Positions 7,404 through 18,930 of a stretch of DNA of 64,000 bases are shown one piece after another. Origin of the DNA: Siphonodentalium dalli (Eukaryota; Mollusca; Scaphopoda; Gadilida; Siphonodentaliidae); contig CP136067.1 in assembly GCA_032622095.1 (NCBI GenBank), positions 173,448,556 through 173,512,555 of the forward strand, in the 5' to 3' direction. The translations under genes were made by a program, and so were the position numbers. Positions within the stretch are counted from its first letter, which is position 1, and each line of letters starts with the position of its first letter. The notes beneath the pieces were generated by a model. It made no database searches, was not told where the DNA came from, and saw nothing but the letters and a program-made list of their open reading frames with translations.

Positions 7404-9514
7404 TAGGTTCTAGCTTTGAACTATTCACAGATCATAAGCCTCTATGTAATATTAGAGATGTTAAGCCCGGTTCAGATCCAACTGGCAGGAGAGAGAGATG
7501 GGCCATAGAATTATCTGCCTATGATTTTGTCATCAAACACAAAAGTGGTGTACTAAATGGGAACGCTGATGCTCTGTCGAGAGTAATATATGTGGAAAAC
7601 ACTTCTGGTGAGGCAGCATGTTGCCGCTTCCCAGAGAAAGTAGCAGTGGTAAATTCTGACAACACTTCGCTCAGTGAGGCAGCATATGGCCGCCTCCTGG
7701 GTGGAGAATCGTCAGACACCACAGTTAGTGAGCCAGAAAACTCTCATGATCCATGGCAGAGCATCAGAAAACTTGGTACAAAGCAAAGAGAAGATTCTGA
7801 TATTGGATTAGTGATCCAAATGCTTGAAAATGGAGAGAGACCACCATGTCCAGTTGGAAGTAGCAAGATTTTGAGGAGTTTGTGGACACAATGGAACAGG
7901 TTGGTCATCAAAGACGGCATACTATATCGAAGATGGGAAGACAGCTCTGGTTCCATCACTCGGCTTCAGGCCATTGTTCCACGTGGTTGCAGAGAAGATG
8001 TTATGAGAGAGGCTCATGACGGTGTGTCTGGATGTCACATGGGTACAGAGAAAACACTCCATAAATTACAGGATAGATTTTATTGGAATGGCATGATTCA
8101 GGATGTGGAGCAATGGTGTCTTTCGTGCATAACATGTGCTGCTTGTAAACCACCAACAGTGAAGGCACAAGGTGCAATGGCGACAGACCGAGCAAGTTAC
8201 CCATTCGAACGAATAGCTCTGGATATTGTAGGACCTCTACCAAAGTCTGATCAAGGAAATAAATACATTCTTGTTATTTCCGACTATTTCACGAAGTGGC
8301 CAGAAGCTTTTGCACTCGATAATCATACAGCAGAAACCATAGCAGAAGTGTTGGTTAAAGAAGTGTTTTGTCGTTTTGGCATTCCTGCTAAAATTCATTC
8401 CGACCAGGGAGCAGAATTTACTTCATCATTGTTTAGAAATATATGTGATCTCCTCGACATAGAAAAAACAAAAACTACACCATATCACCCACAGTCGGAT
8501 GGGTTAGTAGAACGATTAAATAGAACTGTTGTTGCTATGTTAAAGTCGATGGTTTCAGAGAATCAAAGAGATTGGGATAGACACTTGGCTAAGGCTCTTC
8601 TAGCCTATAGATCGAGTGTGCACTCATCAACAAAATACACCCCCCATTTCTTAATGTTTGGTAGAGAAGTTACTCTACCCATTGATATAGTATACGGTGG
8701 GAGTCAGGAAAGGTTTGAATCTAGTATTGATTATGTAAATAGATTGAGGAAGCAAATGGAAAGTAGTTTTGACAGAGTCAGAGCAAATGCTGGGATTGCC
8801 CAAGAAAGGCAGAAGCATTTCTATGATAAGCGGAAAAAGGGCCCCATATACAATGTTGGAGATCTTGTCATGATATATAGGCCCATTGCCAAAAAGGGTA
8901 GATCTCCTAAATTCAATCGGTGTTGGGTTGGACCTTATGTTATCATCAAGAAGATTACTGATTTAGTGTATCGGGTGAAGTTGGTCGAAGGCAATAAAAA
9001 GAAAGTGATTCACTATGAAAGAATGAAACCATTTAGAGGTGTACTTAACTCCCAGATAGGTCGAGATAGTGTTGGTCACGAGGAAATTAGAGGTCAAACT
9101 GCTGATGAAATTAACACTGACATCACACCCAGCACACATGTCCGCACAGATTCAGACAGCAATAACATTTTGATTGTAGATAGTGACAATGAAAGTGACG
9201 ACTTTGATGTTAGTTTTGCTTCTCCACCACATAATTCCCATAGCAATTCTGAATTACATGTCGATTCCGAGATAGTTCATTCACAGCAGTCTGTTGATAA
9301 TCAGTCCGGCGCTCAGAACATTTCGCCGCACCTGAATGATGCTATATCACACGAACCTCTTGCAGAAACTGACACATTGCCCAATGGTAATCAGTCTCAG
9401 GTGACCATTCATGACTCAAATAACACTGCCGATAACTGGAGTGCTCACCAGACAAGATCTGGTCGCATAACCAAGAAACCCTCTCGCCTTGAGGGCTATC
9501 AACTTTTTGACTAA
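7343..9514 (+). CDS. pol: Pol part 2: rest of RNase H and integrase
   Basis: It continues pol in the -1 frame. It holds the rest of RNase H (KEFWGIVWAIRHFRPYL, FTDHKPL, NADALSR). The integrase follows: an HHCC zinc domain (HDGVSGCH ... CITC), then a DDE core with Asp in ERIALDIVGPL, Asp in IHSDQGAEF and Glu in GLVERLNR. The C-terminal part has a GPY/F-like motif (CWVGPYVIIKK). After the integrase comes about 160 residues of low-complexity Ser/Asn/Asp-rich tail without a chromodomain or membrane segment. The overlap with the upstream frame (7343-7403) has no slippery heptamer, so the shift there is more likely a mutation or base-call error than programmed. Confidence 0.93.
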   Translation: MDDKEFWGIVWAIRHFRPYLVGSSFELFTDHKPLCNIRDVKPGSDPTGRRERWAIELSAYDFVIKHKSGVLNGNADALSRVIYVENTSGEAACCRFPEKVAVVNSDNTSLSEAAYGRLLGGESSDTTVSEPENSHDPWQSIRKLGTKQREDSDIGLVIQMLENGERPPCPVGSSKILRSLWTQWNRLVIKDGILYRRWEDSSGSITRLQAIVPRGCREDVMREAHDGVSGCHMGTEKTLHKLQDRFYWNGMIQDVEQWCLSCITCAACKPPTVKAQGAMATDRASYPFERIALDIVGPLPKSDQGNKYILVISDYFTKWPEAFALDNHTAETIAEVLVKEVFCRFGIPAKIHSDQGAEFTSSLFRNICDLLDIEKTKTTPYHPQSDGLVERLNRTVVAMLKSMVSENQRDWDRHLAKALLAYRSSVHSSTKYTPHFLMFGREVTLPIDIVYGGSQERFESSIDYVNRLRKQMESSFDRVRANAGIAQERQKHFYDKRKKGPIYNVGDLVMIYRPIAKKGRSPKFNRCWVGPYVIIKKITDLVYRVKLVEGNKKKVIHYERMKPFRGVLNSQIGRDSVGHEEIRGQTADEINTDITPSTHVRTDSDSNNILIVDSDNESDDFDVSFASPPHNSHSNSELHVDSEIVHSQQSVDNQSGAQNISPHLNDAISHEPLAETDTLPNGNQSQVTIHDSNNTADNWSAHQTRSGRITKKPSRLEGYQLFD

Positions 9515-9807
9515 ACCATTTATTAGTCGATTCTTGATGGTCACTATCTGGACCATAACTAATTTTAAAGTGTACAGTTTGCATCCCCATTTGTCGCACA
9601 TGATCACAGGGCTGTACAGTTTGAATTTTTATCACTTATACAGACTTTATCCTGTCAAAAGTATTCAAGAGTTTATTCACTCAATGCAGACAATGTATAG
9701 TTGTATGATTTTAATGCCCATAATTTAATTCAATTCTTGTTGAGTTGTAGTTATGATATTTGTATGCTCGAACATGAGGACATGTTCAAAATTGATGGTG
9801 GAAGGTG
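9515..9807 (+). other. Gypsy 3' untranslated region and polypurine tract
   Basis: Non-coding between the pol stop and the 3' LTR. The last bases (9797-9807, GGTGGAAGGTG) are purine-rich and touch the LTR, as expected for the plus-strand primer. Confidence 0.7.
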
Positions 9808-10055
9808 TGTAAGACGTTAATGACGCTGGGAGAGCTGTGTAAGCGTTGTGGACGAGTCGGGGATTGGGCGAAGTGGGAGGCCGTTGGTGACGCGGGGAGA
9901 GCGGATAACGGAAGCGAGCACGGGAGGCAACTCGAGAAGGCTAGAAAGAAAGAAGCGAGGGAAAAGGAGATATTCAAAGTAAGAAGAAGATAGCTAGAGG
10001 TGTTTGGAGAGACAAGGCAAATCGGGTGAGTTACTAAAAGATAATGAACGTTACA
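9808..10055 (+). repeat. 3' LTR of the Gypsy element
   Basis: A 248 bp copy, two substitutions from the 5' LTR, followed by the GTAC target duplication (10056-10059). Confidence 0.97.
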
Positions 10056-10194
10056 GTACTATATGGTTACAATAAATTGTCTCACTTATGTGCGGAAAGA
10101 ATATATAGTGTCTATATATATAGTCTATAATGATTGTTGTGGTATTTATTGTCATATAATGTCTGTACCACCAAATTATCTTGACTGTGTGTCC

Positions 10195-10790
10195 AGAGAC
10201 GTGGCGACAGGGGGGGGGGGGGGGTGTCACACCCAGAACTTTGATCAAAATTTTCAACGGAAATTTCATACCTGCTAAAACATTAGTTAGAAATTTCACA
10301 CCAACAATAGGTTGAAAATGTTCTTGTAGTTTGATTTTCAAACAATTTATTGGGGGGTATTAATTGTTTTTGGACCATTATTTGCATATTTTCCTATTTT
10401 TTGTCAAAATTTTGGACTGAAATGGTTATCAGTTGGAAATATTCCAACCTTATGGGGGGTGTCAGGTTTGAAATTTCCAACTCTAGGAAGGCTTGAGGCT
10501 AGTCTAGATGCTAGGATTTTGCGATTTTCTTCTTCAGATTTCAAAAATTTCCCACACCGGGCCGAACCATGGTCGGGCCGGTGTGTCATTGTCCCTCCCC
10601 GTGGCCAATACAAAACTGCTAATTAGTTTAAGAAAATAATCAACAATTTTACTACATTTGGTCAAAGATGTGGACTGAAATGGTCATCAATTGGAGAATT
10701 TTCCAACCTGAGAAAAGCATGAGGTTTGAAATTTTCAACACTAGGAAAGCTTCAGTTGAGGCAAATCTAGAGGTTATATGGCTTCGCGGT
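10195..10790. repeat. Dispersed repeat cluster with G homopolymer
   Basis: A run of about 13 G (10211-10223) opens a stretch with repeated phrases such as TTTGAAATTTCCAAC, GGAAAGCTT and GTTGGAAA. Similar text recurs near 14100-14350, and reverse-complemented near 58840-58990. It looks like fragments of one AT-rich repeat family. No gene seen from 10056 to 10948. Confidence 0.55.
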
Positions 10791-10948
10791 TGCAGTTAGA
10801 ATGGACACACAACTTATAGTGACGAGATGTCATAACTGTACTCGAATCTCCCAACCCCGAATTTGTTAAACCTGTCCATTAAACGCTTATAATGTGTTTC
10901 TCGGCGCGAGAATTAAAGAGCGTTCGGGCTGTGTTATTGGTTTGATGC

Positions 10949-11403
10949 TAAACGGACATGCATGCTAATTCAATCCTCCAATATTTTTTCTACGTAATTT
11001 GGAGTGACGGATAGGATAGGTCGATAAATAAATGAATTATTGATATACCGGCTTTATATGCTCTGAAAAACACTTGACAAAGTCACAGCTATTTTTCAGC
11101 CGTTTTCAACTTTTCGCCAGAAGTCAGACAAACGCTCTTTATTGCTACAATATCAGGAATAGACTACCATGGAACGCTCGTTTCTGTCCCATGTCGTGCA
11201 AATGGCTGTGTTGTGTCTGGGACCCGCACACCGTATTCACAGTTGTATTTTTCATTACTTCAATTTTGATGCGTCTTTTTGGGTTACATAATGCTCGTAG
11301 AAAGGCAGTTAAGATATTTATCGACCCATTTAGATACTGAGAAAAATTCAAAAGCGAATAATATTATGTGTATTTTGGAGCGGAAACAGCCATGTGGCTT
11401 TAA
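10949..11403 (+). repeat. Long inverted repeat, left copy
   Basis: About 450 bp whose reverse complement lies at 14952-15387. Shared anchors include TAAACGGACATG, GACTTCTGGCGAAAA (as complement), TATCAGGAATAGACTACCAT and ATAATATTATTCGCTTTTGAA. The copies are about 85% alike by eye with small indels, and a 3.5 kb spacer lies between them. An open frame inside (11074-11340) is repeat-borne and not called. Confidence 0.8.
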
Positions 11404-11589
11404 GACGAAATAAAGAGCGTTTATATTACTAATGTACGTAAATGTGAATTACTGGTTAATCTCAATGATCATGTTCGTCAGCTCCAGTTTAAATGTAAAT
11501 CTATAACTTGAGGCCGAAATTGAAATGATCGATTTGCCTTTCTGTCACAATAACAGCCGTTAATATCATGCCCATTATATACGAATTGG

Positions 11590-12135
11590 ATTAGGCTACG
11601 TTCATACACTGACAAGTTTGCAAGGGATTTTTTGCAGGCATTTTATCGTAGAAAAACATATGGTGCCAGAATATGAACGGCAACATGCATATACAATGCA
11701 CATTTACCAAACGACGTGCAGATACAATGTACATTTACCAGGCAACATGCAGATACAATGTACATTTACCAGGCAACATGCAGATACAATGTACATTTAC
11801 TAACGACATGCAGATACAATGTACATTTACCAAACGACGTGCGAAGTAAAATTCGATAGTTCCACACGTAACGGTGCTCCTAACACATGGCCTTAAAATA
11901 CATGTATGGTTGATTCTTACGAGATAATTGCATGCTATTTACAGTCAAATTTCGATTTCATCACTATATTAGCGGAAATACATAATTTTTAATTCGCATA
12001 TATGTAGTTAGCTGTGGTACATATGTATTTTATAAGCATTTTTTCATTCGGTTTCTGGAATTTGTAGCTTTCTGTACCAAAATCCCTTCAAAAGATTGTC
12101 TGGCAAATTTGCGAGTGTGTGTGAACGTACAGTAT
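11590..12135. mobile_element. TIR element (TACGTTCA ends)
   Basis: The ends 11592-11650 (TACGTTCATACACTGACAAG) and, reversed, 12060-12135 (GTACGTTCACACACACTCGC) form diverged terminal inverted repeats. Fragments with the same end words occur near 32785 and 36235-36295, and internal sequence recurs reversed near 35480-35620. It is non-coding. Confidence 0.6.
11685..11845. repeat. 31 bp minisatellite
   Basis: Five copies of a unit containing ACATGCAGATACAATGTACA followed by TTTACCA, alternating between GGCA and AACG linkers. It lies inside the TIR element 11590-12135. Confidence 0.85.
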
Positions 12136-12321
12136 GGTTAATGTATAGATGAATCGCGACAGAAAGGTTATGTTAGAAACATGATTCTTATTATCATCAG
12201 ATCTATAGTTAGTTACAGGACTTACTTGAGCCATTGTTTTTTTTAAAAATATTTTATTTGTATAATTTATGTACGCTGTATACAGTGATGTCATATAAAC
12301 ATTTTATTTCTCCGTTATACT

Positions 12322-12700
12322 GTGCCCATCTTTTGGGTACAATTCACCAAACGCTGTTTTAATAAATTAACTGTGTGTTATAACAATGCGTATAGGATGT
12401 TAATGGGTTATGAAAGAAGATGTAGTGCAAGTGGTATGTTTGTCAATGATCGAATGCTGTCGCTAGGGATGTTGAGGAGAAACTGTGTGTTCAGTTTTCG
12501 CGAGAGAATGAAAGATATGAACAATTCAATCATTTATATGTTTTTCAATTCAGATTTAAAATACTTTTACAAAATATTTCATTGTTGGAACGAATTATTG
12601 TATACTATATGATTGATTAATTATTACTGATATATACATGTATAACATACTCATATATGGACCAACAGAGTCTGAAATAAAGATATAATAATAATTACAA
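12322..12700 (+). pseudogene. 3' end of a non-LTR retrotransposon (ORF2 C-terminus)
   Basis: The frame to 12612 encodes YNNAYRMLMGYERRCSASGM and SFRERM, a sequence style I recognise from the C-terminal end of invertebrate LINE polymerases. No catalytic residues remain, so this is a 5'-truncated insertion. It is followed by AATAAAGATATAATAATAAT near 12675-12700, a likely 3' tail. Confidence 0.65.
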
Positions 12701-12979
12701 AAACAATCATTTGATTAATTCGAGTGACATGACATCAGGGTGGGACGGGGTGGGGTCATTGCACACTAACCATGCGTTCACCTTGCGCACCATACATTTG
12801 AGCCATGGTTTATGTTACAATTCATAAATATATTGATTCATCCTATATGCGGTCGCTTGCAGCCTGAGTGTCGCAGTCGGATCTCCATAATAACATAACA
12901 TAAGTGCATCTGGCGTCTCTTTTATGGGCGGCCATTTGGTCGGAAATTACATGAAATAAAAGTTAACAATTACATGCAT

Positions 12980-13490
12980 CGCACATTCAATAGCAATCTA
13001 TTTAAAACCAATAGTCTCCATTTTCAAACCAATAGTCGTTCTTGGATTCAATAAGAGACAATTCCGTTTTAATATATATAGATTCATAATCAATGTTGAC
13101 CGATGCAGAATTAATGTTCCATTTTAATTTAATAGTATTAATTGTTCAACTAATATATAATATCTAATAACATATTCAATAAACGTACATTCCGTTTCAA
13201 TAGCCATATTTTCTTAATCAATAGACACAATTCAAACCAATAGACGATTTCCCACGATCAATGATTATCGTTATCAAACTAATAGACCTTATTGTCATTC
13301 TTATATTTAATAGATATCAATTATCACCAATGCACAATTAAGGACGTTCTATTTCTATTCAATAGGTTTCGTAAAACTAATAACTAAATGTAAAACTAAT
13401 AACTAAATGTATAACTAATATCTAAATGTAAAACTAATATAACTAAATGTAAAACTAATAACTAAATGTAAAACTTATAACTAAAACCGT
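12980..13490. repeat. Degenerate CAATAG repeats and an 18 bp tandem
   Basis: From 12980 to 13370 the word CAATAG or TAATAG recurs every 20-35 bases (CCAATAGTC, TCAATAGCC, CCAATAGAC). From 13375 to 13486 it gives way to tandem copies of about 18 bp, TAACTAAATGTAAAACTA. It is non-coding. Confidence 0.7.
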
Positions 13491-13594
13491 AATTAACGCT
13501 AGAGGTCTCTGGTGGCTATGTTGAAGAAACTTTGTTCATGTGACGTCAGAAATATATAAATAAACATAGGAATTCCCAATGTCATGTCGGTGTG

Positions 13595-14095
13595 ACGATT
13601 TGCAGTAGGTCCCTATTTGCGGAGGTCCCTTTGCGGAAGTCCATTTGCGGAGGTCCCCGAATTCGCGGAGATCCCCTAACATGGGCGAAATATGTTGATT
13701 TTAACGAAGGAACGAGTGCGTATATGTCAATAGATACGTATTTTAAACAAATAATGACACGATCATCATAATAGTGGTTCGTTTTATCAAATATATGCAC
13801 CGAGTTCACTTGGTGCAAATCAAACGACGATAAATATTCGCTATATAGATCTATATGTTCTCGTATGCCAGAAGGACTAATTAAATTTGTGAATAAGATG
13901 AAGAATATTTATTAGATGTTATTTATTAAGTCAATAAAATAATATTATTCATTATCGAGCGCCTATATATATATACTCCCGGAGATTGCTGCGCGGTGTC
14001 CTGATCATGCAAATTAAATCGCGGAGTTCCCTCAACTCGCATTCATAATTCACGGAGTTCCTTCAAAGTTGACCAAACTCCCCTGTTCGCAGATT
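13595..14095. repeat. GCGGAGGTCCC short repeats
   Basis: Clustered copies of GCGGAGGTCCCC-like words of about 15 bp (13610-13680) and again GCGGAGTTCCCTC / CACGGAGTTCCTTC (14020-14065). AT-rich filler lies between. No gene is visible. Confidence 0.6.
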
Positions 14096-14401
14096 TCTAT
14101 TTTGCACCCAACCCCATGGGTTGGAACTTTCCATCTGGTACGTCAAGCTTTCCAAACTGTTGGAATAATCCAACTTGACATCCCCCTAAGGTTGGAAAAT
14201 TTCCAAATGATTGCCATATCAGACCAAAAGTAGAACAATATGCTAAGTACTGTTGATTTAAAAACCACAAATTCCCCACTAATTACTCGAAAATCAAACA
14301 ATGAGAAAAATGCTAACCTATATGTAGTGTAAAATTTCCAACTACTGTTATTCCAATCATTATACAATCAGTTCAATATGCGGAGCAGCAACTAATGTCG
14401 A

Positions 14402-14749
14402 TTGGGGCGTCTGTCGCGCGAGTGTCAGCTTGTATTTTCTTCTCACGGTATGTGTGAAGTTTGGATACATGTTCTCTCGTTTATACATTCCACATTCGGA
14501 CATCTGTGTAGCGAACTCAATTCAGACATGTTCCGAAACCATATATCCTATATTTGTACCTGTCATTCGGGTATTGAAGATGCCAAACACAATTTTGTTT
14601 TTATCGAAGAGAGGGTCAACCTTTATCGAAATTTAAGTATACAGGGCTTTCATTCACTCGAAACTGAATATTTCCTTTACGGAGTAGAAGACATGCCCAA
14701 CAATCAAAATACCATTCTTTTTAGATTAATCCAATGGTACATCGGTTAA
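14402..14749 (+). pseudogene. LINE C-terminal fragment
   Basis: Encodes LNSDMFRNHISYICTCH, GIEDAKHNFVFIEERV and EYFLYGVEDM. The layout (CxC, then EDAxHxFF, then a short helix and LLYG) matches the fragments at 18560-18930 and 30398-30084, so these are 5'-truncated copies of one non-LTR family. The 3' UTR hairpin at 15413-15455 may belong to this insertion, split by the inverted repeat at 14952-15387. Confidence 0.6.
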
Positions 14750-14951
14750 ACAAAGCATTTCGACGAACAACCCTAATCAAATCATTTGATTTGAGAAAAA
14801 AAAATGTCTCATTACTGACATGTATACCATCTACATATTGTTCGGCGACTTCTAAAATATCGAGTTTGGATTACGGATGGAACATCAGCCCCACCAACTC
14901 ACACACTCTGTATTCCACATCCCTTACTAAATAGTTCTTCTATCTTGTAGA

Positions 14952-15387
14952 TTTAACGCCACATGGCGGTTTGTGCTCCAAAATACACATAATATTATTC
15001 GCTTTTGAATTTTTCTCAGTATCTAAACAGGTCGATACATAACACAAATATCATTCCACGAGCATTATGTAACCCAAAAAAGACGCATTGAAGTAATGAA
15101 ACATACAACTGTGAATATCGTGTTTGGACAACACAAAGCAGCCATTTGCACCACATGGAACAGAAAAGAGCGTTCCATGGTAGTCTATTCCTGATATGGT
15201 AGCAATAAAGAGCGTTTGTCTGACTTCTGGCGAAAATTTGAAAAATGGCTGTGACTTTGGATAAATGTTTATCAGAGCATATGAAGCCGGTATATCAAAA
15301 GTTCGTTTATTTATCGACCTATTGTATCCGTCGCTCCATTTTACGTAGAAAAACAAATTGGAGGTTCGAATGAGCCATGTCCGTTTA
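14952..15387 (-). repeat. Long inverted repeat, right copy
   Basis: Reverse complement of 10949-11403 (see that entry). Both copies contain the phrase AATAAAGAGCGTT, which also occurs inside the TTAA MITE family at 23374, 24514 and 52987. Confidence 0.8.
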
Positions 15388-15412
15388 AAAATGTATATTT
15401 GTTTTAAATGTA

Positions 15413-15455
15413 TGAGGAGCGAGCCTCCATGTAAGTTGTAAAGACTTGTGCCTCA
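15413..15455 (+). other. Conserved 3' UTR hairpin of a LINE family
   Basis: TGAGG...TAAGTTGTAAAGACTT...CCTCA can fold. Equivalent hairpins lie at 19863-19903, 29896-29929 (minus) and 36141-36173, with outer-stem bases that change in step (see findings). Confidence 0.55.
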
Positions 15456-15594
15456 ATTCCATATGTATGTGTGAATATTTTTCAGATACATTAAAATATG
15501 CTTAAAGTAAAACGTCTCTCGTCGGTAACTAGAGTATATTGTCGACAAACTGGTCACCGACGGACCAAAAAAAGGGCACCACCAATCTATCCAA

Positions 15595-15715
15595 CCTGTT
15601 CTCCTGGATCATACTGCGTTTCTCGTCCAATATGACTTTTCACCACAACCTGGACTCGATCGTACAAGAAAAACACATACTGTACACAACATTGTATAAT
15701 AACTTTATAATACAT
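15595..15715. repeat. Dispersed repeat shared with 38450-38590
   Basis: CTCGTCCAATATGACTTTTC and ACACATACTGTACACAACAT recur reverse-complemented at 38450-38590. The stretch 15716-16160 shows nothing recognisable. Confidence 0.6.
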
Positions 15716-16159
15716 GAAAAGTTACACATTAAATTAAAATGCGTGTCATATGCATATATATGTACGATATATATTCCTTAGTAGAAGATAAATTAATACT
15801 ATCAAAGTGAATTTATTTCCCCGTATTGCCATTCTGTCATTTTAGAAAGAATAACCGGATCATGTTGCACACGGCATTGATTATTTATTTGATCTCGTTT
15901 TTCATTATGAGATGAACTCTAATATCATAATCACTCATGTTTATTAAATATATATGCAATAATTTAGAGCAATATCAAACAAGTATTTTCTATGGTCAGT
16001 GTATGCACTGCATTCCATAATGAAATGTTATTCTGTTTAAACTTTATGTTCATCACGCATGCGACAAATTCTGTCTTTTTCTATAGCTAAAATATGATTG
16101 CTAACACATAGTCGGGTTGTCGCTGGCTTATGCTTGTGATCGTAAGCACTGGTATAGTG

Positions 16160-16320
16160 AAACAAGAAAACCATAGTCAAAAAATGGTAACGCCACCAAG
16201 ATCGTATTATTAGTCATAAATATAAATCATAATATAAAATATATTGGTTACATGAATGGACCGCCTCAGAATTCCGTTAAGACAAGTAATTCTTCAAATT
16301 ATTACAATGAACTACGGCTT
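16160..16320. repeat. Dispersed repeat, copy 2
   Basis: Same order of words as 2480-2650 (ACAAGAAAACCATAG, ATATAAAATATATTGG, CTCAGAATTCCGTTAA). A third partial copy lies at 17495-17560. Confidence 0.65.
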
Positions 16321-16660
16321 ATAAATTACTGCAGGTTTCTCATTCGCCACACCAGAATGCTTCTAAATGCGGATCAAAGCTAAGAGTGCATGGCACATGC
16401 AGCCATTGTTCATAGACATTTTACAGATAGCGAGAATGATGCATGCTGGGAACGAAAGTATCCACAGCAAAGCCATGTGCTTACGGCCGCATGCGTTTAT
16501 TATAGGGGATTTATGGTGGGCCTATAAAACTAATTATAACTTTGTTATCTGTCATAGTTTATGCGTGAAATTTTAAACATATATACCATGGACATATACC
16601 CCTTCCAGAATGTTGAAAAACATTTTCAGTTGCTCATCGTATTTTTATAGACGAAATAGT

Positions 16661-17398
16661 CCGAAATTTCAGAAAATTGCGCTAACTGCTCAATGTTTTA
16701 ATGTGTTACAAAACGTCTGATAAAAATAGTTCTATCGGGAATATTCACACCATTTTTTTTTCAGAGAACAAAGAGTAAACATAGTCATATCGGGATATCG
16801 TAAAGGAGATTAATTAAAACCCTCAGACTGCCGAAACTGACGACATTAAATTCGCTTTTTCGTGTCCCACGGAAATGAAACGTGTCTGTCCATTGATCAC
16901 GTTATTTATTTGACATAGTATTTTTTTTCTGTTGTATTTGAACACTTGTTGCACGTGCAGGCTGCACGATCATAATACCTTCAACCGATAAGCGCCGACT
17001 GATACCCGCGCAACAGTTTGTCTCAAATAAATTGTTATCAAAACGCAGGTTTATGGCCGCGGACATAAGCCGATTAAGTGTAATGTAATTTATCCATGAA
17101 CTTGACTGAAAAATTGTGATTCTATCACCATTAGCCACGAAAATGGGACCTCTAAACAGGCAAGTTTGATTTTCGGGGGACACAAACAAGCGAATTTATT
17201 GTCGACAGTTTCGGCAGTCTGAGGGTTAATTAATCCCGAATTAAACGGAACTACTTTACGATAGTCCGATAGGACTATGTTTACTCTATGCATGTTCTCT
17301 GAAAAAATTGTGTGAATATTCCAGATAGAACTCTTTTTATCAGACGCTGTGTAACACCTTAAAACATTGAGCAGTTATAGCGCAAACCGAAATGTGTT
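16661..17398. mobile_element. Foldback element with ~240 bp arms
   Basis: The left arm 16661-16890 is the diverged reverse complement of 17154-17398. Shared words include AACTGCTCAATGTTTTAA, GTCTGATAAAAA, TCAGAGAACA and CCTCAGACTGCCGAAACTG. The ~260 bp spacer holds no convincing gene. It fits a non-autonomous TIR/foldback element. Confidence 0.8.
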
Positions 17399-17779
17399 GT
17401 CTTGCAAGATATCCCACCGCTTTAGCTAAATTTACCTTCCTACAATATCCATAAAGAGGATCATATATTATATACCCACGGTTTTAATTATAGAATATAA
17501 AATATATTGGTTTCGCGAATGACCAACTCAGAATTCCGTTAAAATAACAATAACAACCAGCACCTATAACGAACCGTTTTACTGGACTTGGCCTACTGGT
17601 CGCGTAGTTCCGACTTTTAAATAAACGGAATTTCCAACTCTATAAATAAATAAAATCCCCACAATGCATTCGCCCTGTACAATCACCCAGTGAATTATCG
17701 ATCGACCAGCGATATCAAAAAAAACAAAAGCTAGAAACACCACACTACGGTGGCGTAATAACAATTTGGTACCGGGCGA

Positions 17780-17875
17780 CGGGAGCCATTGGCTGCGGAC
17801 ACACGTACCACACTGGCGATGGCATAGTAGGTGTGACAATTTATTATGGTGGAGTTTGGTGACAATTGGTCGTCA
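17780..17875. repeat. Dispersed repeat, inverted copy at 19998
   Basis: AGGTGTGACAATTTATTATG and GGAGTTTGGTGACAATTG occur here; the reverse complement is at 19998-20085, and a diverged copy at 36920-36965 (TTGTCACCAAACTGCACCAC). The two closest copies bracket about 2.1 kb that includes a LINE fragment. Confidence 0.7.
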
Positions 17876-18559
17876 TAATTCTGTGCCATAACAAGCCATG
17901 TTGCCCGCTGAGTTTCCGCGCAATGAGATGATTGGACCAATTTAACCCATTGCGTTTCACCAATGTTGATCTCTGCTCATTGCGTTTTGCTACATTGTAA
18001 TCTCTGCGATATATATATAATTGCACAATCGACCGTCCAGAATTGTGTTTGACCGTGGCAATCCCTCATTCACTCACATATCATGCACGTAGTACGTTTT
18101 TTTTATATGATCTCACTGATTGTATATCTACTTATATTAATTAAATGCGTATTAAGACAGTTCCCCAAGTGCGTTTTTAATTTTGCGACGTTTAGTTCTA
18201 CGCATAATTCAGCTGACATGTGGGCCGATGAAGCTGTGTCGGAACTGTTGGGGAAAATGTAGCTGAGAGAAAGTATCTGGAATAAACAAAGCGAACAATA
18301 TACACAAGGACCAAAACAAGAAAAAGGCAGATCATAACGATCTTTGGAAGACTCATTGTGCGAATATGCAGCGGGCGACATGGCTAGCTATGGCATATAA
18401 ATCCAAACTTTGTTAGACATTTTGTACCAGGCTCTCAGCATACAAATAGTAGTTTCCTTCGTTCTATGATTTCGATATGCAATGGCCTAGAAAAAATAGC
18501 ACAACAATGCGCATCAATTACTACCTTCTCTAATCTTGTAAACCCACAATTTGGGACAC

Positions 18560-18930
18560 TTAAACCACCAATGTTTTATTCTAGCGGCAAAAGGAAAGCT
18601 AACATTTTGTTATGTAGACTCCGAAATAAATGCTGCGATTTGAATGGGGACAAATGTCAAAATCACTTAATAAGTAACCCGGAATGTAGTTGTGGCTACC
18701 TAAACGAGGACGCTGATCATTACTTTTTCACTTGTCACTATTATCGAACAGAAAGGGCCAACCTCGAAGAAAAAATAATTCGAATAGGATTATATCAAGT
18801 TCATGTTGCTGATCTACTTTATGGAATAGTCTCACTTTCCAATGAAGGAAATTACCAATTGTTCGCAGCTGTCCAAAAATATATTATAAACTCATTGCGA
18901 TTTGGCGATGAACAGATGCATTACATTTAG
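18560..18930 (+). pseudogene. LINE C-terminal fragment
   Basis: Encodes NILLCRLRNKCCDLNGDKC, then CSCGYLNEDADHYFFTCHYY and ADLLYG. This is the zinc-ribbon-like C-terminal end seen in several invertebrate non-LTR elements. Preceding codons (NLVNPQFGTLKPP) match the upstream part of the minus copy at 30560-30400. The reverse transcriptase is absent, so it is a 5'-truncated copy. Confidence 0.65.

Larger units (their letters stand above)
2983..10055 (+). mobile_element. Ty3/Gypsy LTR retrotransposon, nearly intact
   Basis: A 7,073 bp element flanked by the 4 bp target duplication GTAC (2979-2982 and 10056-10059). The two LTRs are each 248 bp and differ at only two sites, so the insertion is young. 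Internal order: tRNA-Leu primer-binding site, ~370 nt leader, an SGNH-like ORF, gag with a zinc knuckle, a -1 frameshift signal, then protease, reverse transcriptase, RNase H and integrase with a GPY/F-type end. The order RT-RH-IN places it in Ty3/Gypsy. No envelope gene or chromodomain is visible. One frame break within RNase H probably makes this copy non-autonomous unless it is a sequencing error. Confidence 0.96.

Noticed and set aside
11074-11340. 88-codon frame as a gene
   Set aside because: It lies in an inverted repeat whose other copy (15051-15356 region) breaks the frame; no known domain.
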